Assembly (NCBI GenBank): GCA_948567375.1
Contig: OX419755.1
Span: 39,065,001-39,129,000 of the forward strand
Direction of reading: 5' to 3'
DNA: 64,000 nt
Source: Lunularia cruciata
Lineage: Eukaryota; Streptophyta; Marchantiopsida; Lunulariales; Lunulariaceae
Position 1 is the first letter of the stretch. Each line of letters opens with the position of its first letter. A program made the position numbers and the translations under genes. The notes beneath the pieces were generated by a model. That model did not search any database. It worked only from the letters and a program-made list of their open reading frames with translations, and had not been told where the DNA came from. Positions 24,801-37,538 of the stretch are shown here, one piece after another.

Positions 24801-25249
24801 CATTTCGGATTACATGGAAATTTTTTCATCTATAGCCAAAGTATAGATCTATCTAGATGTTTCTAGCACTTCCCATGGAGATTGGGAAGTTGAGTAGTTA
24901 GATGTAGAGAACATTTTAGAATGGAGATCTGAAAAAGACCATCTATATTGAAGGTAAAGAGAAAGTATGTTTGCTCAATAAGGCCTTGTATGGCCTTAAG
25001 TAAGCACCGAGGGCTTGGTATGAGAAATTAGATTTGTACTTGAGAGAGTAGGGCTGCAATCGAGCAGGTCTTGAGATGAGTATCTGTTGTAAGGACGATG
25101 TCTACATAGTTGTATGCATGGATAAAATCTATCAATGTTAAGGAGTTAATTTGTTATCCTACACAAGAAATGATTAGTACATGTGTTTACTACAGCACAA
25201 TCTAGGAAGAATATAGGAAGTGTGTGGCAGATATGGGATTTGTCCTAAA
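21881..25249 (+). mobile_element. second Ty1/copia element, internal region, deleted and decayed
   Basis: Plus strand. Gag-like sequence about 22090-22700; protease with WFLDFGATSHIC near 22822 (catalytic Asp retained); integrase C-terminal part 23866-24267 (CWSGNKPNLSTLSVFGC, KRRIFVGYE); linker with GPRRPKR near 24445; reverse transcriptase start with CKWEFRVKLGA (about 24712) and ALYGLK.APRAWYEKLDLYLRE (about 24985-25050). The RT catalytic YxDD block and RNase H are missing because the sequence passes directly to the right LTR, so there is an internal deletion. Many stops. Confidence 0.8.
23396..23525 (+). repeat. 65-bp perfect tandem duplication
   Basis: Bases 23396-23460 are repeated exactly at 23461-23525 inside the second copia element. 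No differences between copies, so the duplication is much younger than the element around it. Confidence 0.95.
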
Positions 25250-25640
25250 CTGTCAGTAAGTGTGAATGTTGGATTTTTATCATCTCTAGTTTAGATAACC
25301 TTTGGTTTAGGGCAAAGTGGGGTACAGCCATGCTTAGGGTTTTGCAGAGCACCCTCCTTGCTTATGCTCATGTGTATATAATTGCACCTCAAGGCTTGGA
25401 ATATTAAACTCTCTCACAACCACCATTCCCTACACCTTGCTTCAAGTGTGTACTATGTTACTTAGCGTTAGTTCAGGTGTGTCGTGCTGGTTAGCTTTCA
25501 GATGTGTTCTGGGACCGCATGAGTGAACTGCTGTGTTCTATCTAAGGATTACCTGAGTGATAGTGAGTTGAGTACAGTTGTGTGCAGTGAGTATCTACTC
25601 TAGTGAGAATGAGGGAGCTGAGTGTTAAGATGTATGATAG
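25250..25640 (+). repeat. 3' LTR (approximate) of second Ty1/copia element
   Basis: Partner of 21497-21880; see that entry. Divergence is substantial. Confidence 0.65.
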
Positions 25641-25946
25641 ATGTAAAGACAAAATCACAAATGATACTATTCAACTCTATTAAGAGATAATTATATTTCT
25701 CGATTATCTTCGCCATTTGGAAGATTATCCTCTCTACATCTAGATACAATAAGCCCTAATCCAACTTTTTCCCACCCGTGTGCTACGATCGTATTTCTTC
25801 TTTCATATCCGTTGCGTTGAACAAGCACCGAGTCTCAACCTCCAATATATATTTACTTCCTTTAATTCCAGACACAAACATTGGAGGTCTCGTCCAACGA
25901 ACTCGAGAACCCAGTGTTTCAGGAAGATAATCTGGGCGGCCTTGTT

Positions 25947-25975
25947 GAAAGAACCTTGTTGAACAAGGTTCTTTC
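25947..25975. repeat. perfect 14-bp inverted repeat, 1-nt centre
   Basis: GAAAGAACCTTGTT, then G, then AACAAGGTTCTTTC: a perfect palindrome apart from the centre base. The surrounding 25641-28070 contains no gene I can recognise; the last part must hold the NCL 3' untranslated region on the minus strand. Confidence 0.95.
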
Positions 25976-26156
25976 TCCTGCTTGAACCTGAAGCATCGGC
26001 GTTGTAGTGACGAAACGCAAGATGCACACTTACGCCGTTAACAGTAACATTGGATGTAAGAACTGGGATATCGGAGAGATGTGAGCAAAATGTCTTTCTC
26101 TAACAGAGCAGCTTCTTCCTCAGCATTTGCTTCACTGGCTCTTAACGAGTGTCCAT

Positions 26157-26203
26157 CATTATATCCATCAATACCTGCTCTGTAGGTATTGATGGATATA
26201 ATG
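26157..26203. repeat. perfect 20-bp inverted repeat, 7-nt loop
   Basis: Left arm 26157-26176 and right arm 26184-26203 are exact reverse complements, with loop GCTCTGT. It would form a stable hairpin in RNA or cruciform in DNA. Confidence 0.95.
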
Positions 26204-26573
26204 CTACTTTCACCCTATAATGCTCTGCTACTTTCATCCCAATCTTCTATGATGAGTTACGCCTCATTCCCTGCTGCACCATATACTTGCTTCTCATCAC
26301 GGCTTGATTGATGTAGAAGTCGAGCCTGATGCAGAAGGTATTTGAAACCTGCATGAAACCTGCACCTCCGGAGTCGATGGTTTCTTTTTATCGAATGCTC
26401 TCCAACCAAACACGTAGTGCATGCTTTGACAAGGTTGTAAGCTCGGTACTCAACCACCTCTTCCCAATGACGTGAAGTTCGAGAGACGAGGTTCCATCAA
26501 GGTATTCCTGCGAAGATTCCCAAACATCAAGCCCGAGAGAAAACCGGTAGATTACAAATTTCGCTATCGCACC

Positions 26574-26613
26574 GATAAAGATTGCCTGTGGGAAATCATA
26601 TTAAATCTTTATC
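26574..26613. repeat. 10-bp inverted repeat, 20-nt loop
   Basis: GATAAAGATT (26574-26583) pairs with AATCTTTATC (26604-26613), with partly complementary flanks (TTTCGC on the left, GCGAAA on the right). Confidence 0.7.
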
Positions 26614-28108
26614 AGCGAAACCCAAGGTCAAGGAAAGGGAACTTTCAAATGAATTTCTCTAAATACTCTAACAAGGAAAGACCTAACAGCTTCTACGGAC
26701 TGTAATGCAATCATCCAAAGAGTTCTATTACAAGACTCTGTATGAAGTCCAAAAGATCCTTAATATAGACACTAAAGAACAAATTGCAAAGCCGAGGAAA
26801 AAACGCGTGGGAGTATTACTTGTCTCTCCCAACTTCCTTTCATGCTATTCATCAACGTCTTTCTCAGTACTAGATTCCGTGCGCACATGAGCGGAATTGC
26901 ATTGACCCGGCTGCCGTCTTCACAAGTAAAAATCATCACATAAATCCTGCTTGTTGAATACCTTCTAGAAGACCTCAATCCACGCACGTTGCACTGGACA
27001 TGATCGTCACACAAGTCACCCTTTGCAAACTCTAATACAATCACGTTACAATACACTTGTTTCATCCTGAATATTGAACCGAAAGTCATCTGTTCTACGA
27101 AAGGAGACGGACAGTGGTTCAGAATAGCATCCGTGCTAGGACAATACCCAGGAACGGCACTGACAAAATCTGGACACCTTGATGAAGCATGGACTAACTT
27201 GATAACCCATGCTCTCAGATTCTAAGAGAGGGAGAAGCCGATCGTAACAAACATCGACTGATGATCTAGTAAATGAAACCCTCTTTAGGACCGATATTCA
27301 CGGAGATTCATGAATACAAGCGAGGCAAAAATTCCATCTCAAAGTGATAATGGGCACATGTCATACCAGGGCATGCATGTTATGTACACAGTGAGATCAA
27401 AAGCTCCTCGTACAACAGGGAATCCACAACCACTGAGGACAGACCCGACGCTAACTGACGAATCTGAGCCACGCATACCCGCATCAAAATATTTGATAAG
27501 CTCACACTATGTACAACTACAGTAGAAAAGGCCGACACGGTGATCAAGACATTTGTTGAGCTCACACTCTGAACAAAGAATGGGTTGAGAACACCTGCAA
27601 GGTGCTCAGATGGTTTGTAAGTAAACACCACCACAAGAAAGGTTTCGCAGATTTCAAAAGGTTCAAGAGAGGACTATTTGAGAAATTTAGGAGAAGACGT
27701 CAACACAAACAGGACTTAGTTCTACGAAGTTCCATGGGCACACTGATCCTTAAGAGGATAGACACGTAATCTCCGCCTGGAAAGACATACATGTTGCAAA
27801 GTCTGACCAATTACATCCATGACAGATAACTTGAAACATGACACGGTTGATATGCGCCACCAAATTGCCAAACCCGTTTATGTTCATTAAATTTCTTCGG
27901 CTCAAAATTGAGTTACATCAAACAGAGCTATGTACACAGTACCTAAGTCCATCAGACCTTTGCGCTCAGACCTCACTGTAAATGTATGTGATGTAAGGAG
28001 TTAAAAGGTGAAAGTAGAGGCACTTGAGCTGTGAACTAGTGACAGCACCAACACATAGCTTCTAATTGGATTTTTAGTGCCTTAAAGTCAGTCCTCGTTC
28101 AAGCGTTC

Positions 28109-31100
28109 TCATTGCCAACCGTAGACTTCGTCCAACACGGCTACCATTGCTACTGAAATAGGATAAAGGGCCAAAGAAATGAGAGCCATCCAGAAGGGGA
28201 ATGTAACCCGCACGGATGCCAGCATACCAATCACAACTGTAGCTACCAAAATTACTAACACCTCTGATGAAAAGTCCCATGTCAAACCTCTGTAGTAAAC
28301 AACGGCCAAAAATATCCCAAGGCACAAGGTGTTGTTCATGGTCACTCCTCCGTAGATCTGTCAACCAAGCATGATTGAGTTAATATCTCAAATAGCAGTG
28401 CAACAAAGAACACAACAACAAAGAACATGTGAGAGCCAAGGAGATGGTGAACATTGAAGGGGAACGAACCTGGGAGTAAGTCATAGAGATGTTCTTTTTC
28501 TTCTTCTTCAGGGCAAACAAAAGAGATGAAATCGCCTCGCTCGAGTTTGTAGCCAAGGGAGTTGCCACAAAGGAAATGAAGAAAGGAGAAATTCCAGAGC
28601 ATTCCGAGAAATTTCCTATGGCACCAACCAAAGGATCGGCCATAATTGCTGCAATAAGTGCACCCGCGAGTAAGTAAAGCACGGCTCGGAAGATAATCTG
28701 CCCCCTTGTTGGTGCATGTTCCTCCTTGTCTTCGTCGTCGTCGTCCTCTCCGCTCACATCACTGAGCATGGCTGTCAAATTGGCGGCAGCCCTCTGCGAC
28801 CGGCAACAAGTTTTACGTTACTTTAGGTGAGAACAAGTTTTATTCTTAAGTGAAAGTCGAAGCAATCTAAATTCAAAATTACGGAAAGATCAGGAAAAGC
28901 AAACTTCTATTCTCTTATATAATAGTTCAAATAGGTAATAGGATGCCACCATTATATATAGGTATATGAGAACAGAAGCCGTTCTGGGAACGGGTTATCC
29001 AGAACTCATAAAGTGCAAATGATCGGTAAGCAAGATGTACATGATTCACAATGCTAGAATAGTGAGAAACCCATAAGGTAGAATGCATCGAATGTAACTT
29101 GAAGCGAAGGCAGAATTGAAACAGATTGAGAATAACTTATGGCTAACAGACTAGTAAACCACCTTGAAATCGAGAACTCTATGCAAACGACTGCGAGAAA
29201 TAGGTAACGCTATGTAAAAGACTGCCAGTAAGCAGTCTTTTACAGTCAGACTGCCAGACAATCAGGTGAACGATAAAAATAAAAAACGTGGGCGGGAGTC
29301 GGATATGAAGAGTGTATACACAAGAGGTCCCATGAATCAGGCAAAGAGCGAAGGAAAAATAATAGGGACGGAATTAGCTGGGGAATGGAGGAGTGGAACA
29401 ATGCGAGAACTATAGGATGGTGTGGCTGCAGAAACCTGTCGAAGTGTAACAGGGTAACGAGAGCGAAGCGAAAAAGGACAGGATATAAGGTATATCGCAA
29501 CAAGCGCTATGGACGCTTGAGTCCTGAGACGCTAAACAGCAAAGCCACCATTATATGTGCGATCGTGACGATTGGCACATCTTTAAATAAACGGATGAAA
29601 TCTTAGATGACCTGCATTCAAACCAGGCCTTATAATGTAGAGAGTCTGAAGCTTGAATATCTTGAAGCATTGGTCGCGATTTCGTACCTGATGTTCAGCT
29701 GAATAAAATAAATGTGGGGCATCATTGGCATCACTGTCATTGCTTCCGTTGCTTGGTCCTGAGTTCTTTGGTTTCTTAGGAAGGTCAAAACTGTGCATCC
29801 ATTTCGTCATACCGAGAATAAACTCATCTTCAGACATGGATTCATTCTTGTTAACGTCCAATTCAGTCATCCAAGCTTGCACAAGCTCCTCGTCAGGGAT
29901 TGCTCCTTGTTTCTCGATACCCAAACCCACGATCAATCCTCGTACCTCATCCTTGGTCAACTGATTATCGTGGTTTGCGTCAAACTCACCAAACAATCTG
30001 CGATCAAATCCAAGAATAGCCACATGCATCAGGTTTAATCGGGAATGACGAACATGAAAACTTTCCGTGATGTTCTCAATCTGGATTGTCCAAAGCGAAT
30101 AACAATCCCAATAAGGATGAAAGATGAATGCCTGGGTATAAGAATTTTCACTCTGTTTGTACTCAGAGAGTTTCATAACCCGATAAGAGAAGAGACTACC
30201 AACGATGGAATAACTTATTACACGGAAGTATTCTTTTGATAATCTTGTAACTTACTGGCGTAAAACTTCCTTGTTGGCTGTTCCGTCAGGGTTCTGCAGA
30301 CTGCCAAAAGCGTTTTTGTGAGAGAAAGATGACATCCTGTGTAGGGCGAAAGATCGGTGGACTCTTTGCCTGGCCCTGTAGATCCATCGCTCCTGAATCC
30401 AGGGGAAAGCTACCTGTCCCAGCGAGAAATCAAAAATGTGGATCAGCGACAGATATTATCCGAAAAAGCCTAGCAACGGATTAATTTGAAGGCACTCCTC
30501 CTTCTCTCTTGGTAATATGCTCTCAGTGGAAGATTACCACATCCATGAGGAAACTGATTACCTGATAGGTGCAGTAGCTTGCAAGTCCGACCAAGGACAT
30601 GCTGCAACCAATTAGGACAGCGATGTGCCCTGAGTTTTGAGACCAACCGAATATAACAGGGGATTGTGCAACCAAGTACGGTAGCACGGTAACCATCATA
30701 ATCCATGATGACACCCTAGTCTGCTGGTCAGTTGTCACTCCAGTTTCTGCGGCATTGCCAAAGACCAATTAGACCTCCGAATCCTTCTGATATCGTGATT
30801 TAGTATTTCAAAAGTCTTAGACAGCTCCTGACCTGTGAAATCATTGACTGCTCGAAGAAATCTTTAAAGAACTTGAAAGATACTGCATCCAGATATCATT
30901 TGAAAGTTGAAGCATTTTAACGTATTTCCAATCTGGCAAGTGATCTTCGGTAAAGTCCGTTAAAAGAGTGTAATCCTCAAGACAATAGGGAGGTCCTTCC
31001 CCGTGATGAAAGAGCGCAAATTAGTACTCAACAAAAGGTGGGTATAGAAACTAAGAAGTGCCGAGGAAGTATCGGAAAGAAAACCATCAAGTTGCATTTC

Positions 31101-32165
31101 CAGACCATTGTGAGATATCACAGTGAGCTGACCACATTTTAGTGCGATACGAAGGAGATCAAGAACACACCTGTAAGACTCCAGCCCTTGGTGAGTTGTT
31201 TGTCCTTCGCCACCTTACCAACGCGACCATCAACAAGGTCACACCGACCAAGAATTAGAGAGGTTCCCCACAGGAGCGTGAGTAGCATGATGGTTGATCC
31301 AGCCAGAAGACCCATACCAACCAAAACTTGAGCTTGTGCTTCTGACTCACTTGCTGACAAACCGGAGACTGCACAACAAAGAAACACATTAGACATTGGT
31401 GAGATCCTCAGAAGAAGTAGGCCACCTCACACACGACAATCATATCACAGCACAAGTTCCCGCCAGCTAGCCAACGACAGCGTATCTTCCTCGCATATCG
31501 AGATCAAGCCAGGAGACTGTACATGCAATTTGACTGATATCCGCAAGCGCCGGAGTAACCAAATACTCCTCTTGGAAGAAAACTCTGCCATAAAACGGCT
31601 GTAGAAACTGGGACTAAAGAATCAGTGAATGTACACATAATCGTTATCAGCAGAGAATTTTGAGCAGTAGTTGGTCGATCTAGACCTCAGCACAAAAGTG
31701 GAGTGGAGCTCCTTATGTCTACTCACCAAGGATAAGAAGGGCATCCGGCAAGGCACCCAGGACAGGGAGGAGAAGACCTCCAATGATACCGGGATTCAAC
31801 ACTGTCAGCAAAAGCTCACTACCCTCGGACAAGCATTGGGCAGCCTTGAGAAGACAGAACCCGTAAACTAATAGTAAAAATGCATTCCCTCCCAGGGTAG
31901 TCGAGCAGGGAAAGATGCCGTAATTTTCTTCGCAATCATGAATCTCTTTGATAGTGGGAAATGGAGAATAGGACTTGAGAGTTTCCCATCTCGATGCGAA
32001 AATATTGTCTTCGGACGATGGCAAGACTAGGTTCGATCCTTCGCTATTGGAAACATCTTCGGGAAGTGACGAAGAGGGCACACGAGCATGACAGATTACG
32101 ACCAAAGAGAGAAGAAGAAAACTCCAGATTGGGCTCCTGCACGAAGACACACGGAACGACTCCAT
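28109..32165 (-). CDS. NCL: EF-hand sodium/calcium exchanger, NCL type (7 exons)
   Basis: Cation exchanger of the plant NCL family: Na+/Ca2+ exchange across a membrane (tonoplast in the characterised Arabidopsis member), with cytosolic EF-hands sensing Ca2+. Minus-strand exons: 32165-31727, 31368-31171, 30746-30562, 30413-30256, 29997-29688, 28793-28470, 28357-28109. All introns are GT-AG, phases agree, and the coding sequence sums to 1863 nt (620 residues plus stop). Signal peptide-like residues 14-27. First alpha-repeat about 126-182 (GGLLLPVLGALPDALLIL, GMGLLAGSTIMLLT). Canonical EF-hand loops 333-344 (DANHDNQLTKDE) and 374-385 (DVNKNESMSEDE). Acidic run 445-455. Second alpha-repeat about 483-555 (FVATPLATNSSEA, GGVTMNNTLCLG). 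The C-terminus ends DEVYGWQ. No broken frames; very likely functional. The gene symbol refers to the family. Confidence 0.93.
29214..29243. repeat. perfect 12-bp hairpin inside an NCL intron
   Basis: GTAAAAGACTGC, loop CAGTAA, GCAGTCTTTTAC. It lies in the intron between exons 5 and 6 of the NCL gene. Confidence 0.9.
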
Positions 32166-33537
32166 CGCGGAATGACGACGAGAGAGTGCGGACTTACTAC
32201 AGACTGAAGAAACTGTAAACTACATACGATAGCAACTACGTAAGCTTCCTAATAAGTGACATGGGGCCAGGACAGAACGGAAGAAGTGGGAGTGGGCATG
32301 GGGGAGGCGATTGGGGCGATGTATGGCAGTTGCTGGTGCCGACTAATAAAGGAAAAGGTGGATGGATCGTATGAATGATCTGCAACCGTAAGACTGATTG
32401 ACCCGCAGAGAGGTTCCCTTCTGGAAATCAATCATGCACCGAGCGGGGATACTCATGTTCCCACACCTCACTTCCCGCCATTGTCTCTCTTCTTCATATC
32501 TGCTGGATCCGATGTATAAACAGAAATGTCGCCTACCAAACCTCGATCGAGCTCGAGGCTTAGAGCGAGTCGCTGACTCCTGTCAACCTGGGAATGCCCG
32601 GGGCCACAGGGACCAGTGCGCTGCGTCAAGACCGCGACGCGTGACTCGAGTCGCAAACTCGTGGCGCGGGACCTGCTTTTCCCCAAGTCCTGTCTACAAT
32701 ACAGTAATGTTTAGACCTGGCAGTAATACACATCGGTTAAACGATTAAACCAAGAAGATAATTCTTTCTTCCTTCCGACTGTCACTACTTCTAGTGTTAT
32801 TCTGAGATTAGATGGGGTTCATCTCCACCAAACATTCTCCCTTTCATGATTACCCAGACCAATGGATGATTCAAAATTTCCTTTTCATGCAATATCACGC
32901 TAGACATCACATGTATAAAAATTATTTAAATGAGTTAAAGATTAATGGGGTTTATAATCAGTTGGAACAGCATAGGTTGAAAAGTTTAGCTCACGTATTT
33001 AGGACAGTGGCACTGGTATAGCTACAATAATAGTTGGAATAAACCTGAAAGTATTATACATGAATGAAGATTAACAGTTGCTTCAGGAAGATTAACACTG
33101 ATTTGGCTCCACAACAATACATAAGGGCTATCATCGCTGTGGAAATACTCTAGCCATTGTGATCAGGTGATAAAACTGTCGAATATAGAGAGGACGACTC
33201 ATGTCTTCATTTACGAGCACCGAAAACGCACCACGTGGGAAGGCGACCACTGGCACACCAGTGGCAACCGTAACGTGGTAGAACTCAGAGACTGCGGGCC
33301 AAAAGGCCCGACTTTTCGCCAAGCGGAAGAGGTCCACGCGTCCTCGTCTCTTCAACATGTGATCTGGCACGGGGGCTCTCACTGGTAAGGGCCTCCTTGT
33401 CTAAAGGCTCAACCTTCCGAACGCCAACTTATTTTAGTCCTGACTGTTGATAGAGGATCGCGAGGTAGATTGCGAATAGTGTCCCCACCTTCTTATCGAG
33501 TCAACTGCCCTTCTATAAACCTGCCTTATTTTGCGGG
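32166..33537. other. NCL upstream region and unassigned sequence
   Basis: The first 500-600 bp should contain the NCL promoter and 5' untranslated region. About 32520-32680 is rich in CpG and includes CCTCGATCGAGCTCGAGG. I could not identify a TATA box with confidence. No other gene seen. Confidence 0.4.
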
Positions 33538-33605
33538 TTAGCCCCATTCGACCTCAGGTTTTGTCTTGGTACGGCTTCATTGGGTCTTCCTTTCCTTCAG
33601 ACATT
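33538..33605 (+). mobile_element. diverged solo LINE 3' tail
   Basis: Plus-strand match to the LINE tail: TTAGCCCCATTCGACC, a T-rich stretch, GGTACGGCTTCATTGGGTCTTCC, CCTTCA. The hairpin is partly decayed. Older than the other solo tails. From 33606 to 35985 no gene is recognised. Confidence 0.55.
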
Positions 33606-34943
33606 CTTCGTTTATGCATATCGTTTTCTTTTCCTTTTCAACCAATCCTGTAGACAGTTTACACCTACTTGTTAAAATGATTCCTTCGCATCCGCCACGT
33701 CAGAGACCTCCATGACTTGCCATGAAGACCAAAAGATGCTACAACCCTCGCCCAAGATGTAGATAAGAAACGTTTCAACCAATCCGTTGCAGAAGCGACA
33801 ATTTGAGAACCAAAGCTTCAGTTCAGGGAACTCACAGTGCTAAAGCAGACTATAGGAGTCTCGGGGAGCGAAGTGAAGGGGAATTCCTTTTATAGTGTCT
33901 TTTTTTCGCCAAACTAGGTCTTTACAAGTTGAAACAGCTCAGCGAAGCTAAGATGACTTGTGATTTGTTTAAGCGGTTTCTCGTTACACTGCGGATAAGT
34001 AGTGGTTCACTTCCTGTTCTGATCTGAGATGCTCTCGACATTTGGCAGGGTTTGACGCTTCGATGGTTGCTGTCGAAGCGCCGTAACAAGGACCAGGTGA
34101 CTGGAGAATGCATTGTAAATATTTTGTCGTTTCCAACTTTTGCTTTGGAGTAATGATTGACAAGGGATTGAAACTGGTCCCCTTCGCGATTGTTTCTTCC
34201 GCGAGTCATATGTGCATCGGGTTGTGAATGTCTTCTAATGCTCTTCGCTGGGTTTCATTCACTTGCTCACCTTTGTACCATTGACTGTCCATGACTACCC
34301 AAGCTTAGATATAGTATGGACTCATGTCACATGTATGGTTCAGAATATTCTTTATTGGGGTTATTTGTCAGGTTGCGCAACTGCATGCACATTAAACCGA
34401 CCAGTTTTTGACTTCCTTCTTGTCTTCCAATCTTGTAACATTTGCATAACCGAACTAAAGCATGATGCTCACAGTGACCTCCGAAGTTCCTGAGAGACGT
34501 ATGATTTTCAGGAAGCACTGAGAACAAGGAGGCATCTCAAACACACTTGGACGACACACTCTCGGGATTCACAATAAGTCGCAGAGAGAAGACTCTGAGA
34601 TGTACTGTACTAGTTCTTTGAGAGATTCAGTTGGCATGATATTTTAGCACCCTCATACTCATAATGCGAAAAGTTACGTCTGTGACAGAAGCCTGGAATC
34701 CGTTAATTTCATAGCCACTGAAATGAAACTGGAGTAGGAAGGCTTGAGGTAAGAATCCATCCGGTAAAATGTGGACAACAGAAAGAGTACATGTGTTTAC
34801 GAGATCATGAAGAATTGTTTACTAGTTTATAGTAGAAGATTATTAGTGCAAGTTGCTTTAGTAACCTCCGTATGGAAGAACTCAACACTGCACTCTGAAA
34901 CTCTTAACTATCCCGTTTTGAAAATAACGCAGCAAAGAAAGCC

Positions 34944-35034
34944 GATCCACGTAGTATACTCCGAAAAGAAAACAGATCCATGTAGTATACTCCGAAGGAA
35001 AAAGGATTCATGTAGCGTACCGCCAAGGAAAAAG
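34944..35034. repeat. 30-31 bp minisatellite, three units
   Basis: Three adjacent units start GATCCACG, GATCCATG and GATTCATG (34944, 34975, 35005), each followed by TAGTATACTCCGAA or a variant and an A-rich end. Confidence 0.8.
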
Positions 35035-35989
35035 AAAAAGAAGACAGGAACACACTGCACAAGAAGTGCAAAAAGGTAGAATGAGCACTACGACCAATGA
35101 CAAAAAAGGCTAAACTCTACGTAGAATCTCAGTCCCATAGTAAAACAAAGGGAAAGAAACAAAGAAACCTAATGCTGAATTGTGTTGATATAGTTCATTT
35201 AATGGTATATCTGGTTTGATGGGAAGGAAAGATTCTGGCCGATGTACTCGGCATATGCTAAATATGTGAACTATTTTGCGGTAAAACCATATAGTGACTA
35301 TACAACAAAGATATATTTATACAATCAAAAGAAAGTATGTACAAATGGAATCAAGAAGGAAATCTAAACCTCTATCAAACAAAGAGCACAAACAATGAAA
35401 ATGGTATGGAAAATATTTGAGACGTCAATTTGCACAACAACGCAATAAGGATGTATGTCGGAGGAAATTCAAATGTAAACCATCTCATAACCTCCAAAGT
35501 AGTCAAGGAAAATTGATGTAGAGAAAATTAAATGAAGAGGATTGTCTAAGCTATAAATAAATAATACATGAGATTAAACATGGGAAAACATCCCCAATAG
35601 CAAGGATGTGAGCACCAAATATTTCTTTTCAAAGAGCAAGGGGACAAGAAGTAAGAAACAAACAAGCAACTTCATATGGCACTAGATCTGAGGCAATGCA
35701 TTGAAAAAAAGTTAAGCGAAAGTGGAAACCAAAATGTTGCATTCTCAATGAGAGACAATTATCTAAATGCTCAAAAACCAATATCAATGGCTGACTCATA
35801 AGAAACACAAAGAGTGGAATAAAGCATGACCAGAGACTCTCTATGTTATAACTCCCCATCTAGGTGATAATGACAGAAGGAAGAATGAAGGTCATAAGTA
35901 GCAGGTGGATGGATACTCTATAAGATAAATAAAGAATCAATAGAGGATGGTGCTAATACAGAGAGATAGTGCTTGGATAGCACATTTAT

Positions 35990-36320
35990 CATAATATCAC
36001 GTTAGCAAAAGCTAAGTATAACTAAAAGGAGGTAAAACTAGCATGAATCTAATTTGAAGAATATTATAGAAGCATCCAAAAAGCTTCTAGAACCTTCTAA
36101 CGGATTAAGTAGCTTATATGCCAAGTAAATTGCTAGCTTTGCTTGTACTCCAAGAAATGTGTCTTCTAGAAAGAAATTTCTTGAGAAATTTCCAATGGAA
36201 TATCATATTGAGTTTACCTATCCCTATAAATACCAAAGCATGAGCTTATTTATTCTCTTCTATCCTTTATTTCTTTCCTTGATATATTACAAAGTCTATA
36301 CTCACTTAACCTAATATCAA
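35990..36320 (+). repeat. chromovirus-type LTR fragment with heat-shock-like motifs
   Basis: Diverged relative of the LTR at 59.05-59.55 kb in plus orientation. Shared order: AGCTTCTAGAA..TTCTAA, TAGCTT..TGCC.AGTA, TTCTAGAA, TTCTTGAGAA, then CTATAAATACCAAAGC (TATA box about 36223-36232) and ATGAGCT. TTCTAGAACCTTC at 36085-36097 fits the alternating GAA/TTC pattern of a heat shock element, and TTCTAGAA recurs near 36171. It may be a solo LTR or the start of a decayed element; sequence to 36700 is not assignable. Confidence 0.6.
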
Positions 36321-36719
36321 AGAACAAAAAAGACGATGATGCTCTAGAAATAAAGAAGATGATAGTGTACAATAGGATCTTGTGGAGGAGTGGGTCAATA
36401 GATGTAGAGAGAGGAGCCTTGATATGAAGATATGGAATAAGTGTAACATAAAATGTGGGATCTTCTAGAGGAAAATCAAACTAAGGTTGTTCTTCATTAG
36501 TATAAGCAGAGTATTTGATCAAAGACACTCTATCTAGAAAAACTTGATCAACTAGAAATATGTGTTAGAAAAGTTGATGACGAGATTGACTCTTTGATCA
36601 TTTGTACAAAATATGATATGCTAGATGAAGAGTATCCCTCTAATAGTTTTTTGAAATTCTAATACAAAAGATCAAAAAGAAAATATCATCAATGTTTTCT
36701 TAAAATAACCCCATACCTA

Positions 36720-36772
36720 ATATTATATAAATAAATAAATAAATAAATAAATATATATATATATATATATAG
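36720..36772. repeat. (AAAT)n-(AT)n microsatellite
   Basis: Run of TAAA units followed by alternating AT. 36773-37538 shows nothing assignable. Confidence 0.9.
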
Positions 36773-37538
36773 ACAAGACATACTAAACACAGGACTACAC
36801 CTACCGTAAAAAAATAAAAAAAAAGATGTAAAATTGAGCAATGGAGATCATCCTCCTCCAAACTTGGCCACCCACTCAAGTCTAATAACAGATGTGAAAT
36901 GAAATGCAATGCCTCTCACTACTCTGCTTGCTACTCCGATCAAATCTGGAGTTCACCATGATTCCAAATCGTGATCCCTAATGCAACTTTAAGAAACATC
37001 AAGAAGTTATAGTACTCTATCCTTCATACTCTTCCAACACATGGGGGGTTTTAGAAATAGATTTGACAGATGTCTAAGGGATTCAAACAAAATTTGTAAT
37101 ATATTTTAGTGAACTATGTATTCAAACTAGAGTGTAATAAGTAAACGCTCTGTAAATTCAGTTATGGGATATTTTATCCAAATTGCATTCATTTATAAAA
37201 CTCAAGCCTGATGTTTCAGATGTTTAGGAATGCCATAACTAATCAGATGATTTTTAGACAAAGTGACGTGTTCTCTCAAGAGGATGGACACGTGATTAGA
37301 TGAGTCAAAATTATTTATGATTTGGTTTGAGTATTCAAGATCCAAATGCGCCACCTCAACAATTCAAAATTCTAAACTCCAATTCACCACCCTCTCGATG
37401 AAATGTGCAACTTGTCAGGCAACTAACGGTTTTGTAGTTTTGCATTGGTATGGGAAATGATCAATGATGTAGTGTGGCAACCAAAAAATTGATTAGGGTA
37501 GAGGAATTTGATGCCCGGAGTGCAACAAATTTTTTGCA

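Noticed and set aside
28489-28677. Plus-strand frame with a Phe run opposite the NCL gene
   Set aside because: It is the complement of NCL exon 6, where a Lys-rich run gives poly-Phe; it has no independent support.
33131-33388. Overlapping frames on both strands as a small gene
   Set aside because: No motif, no splice or start context, and both strands open equally; chance is sufficient.
36700-36909. Frame with alternating Ile-Tyr residues
   Set aside because: Translation of the AAAT/AT microsatellite.
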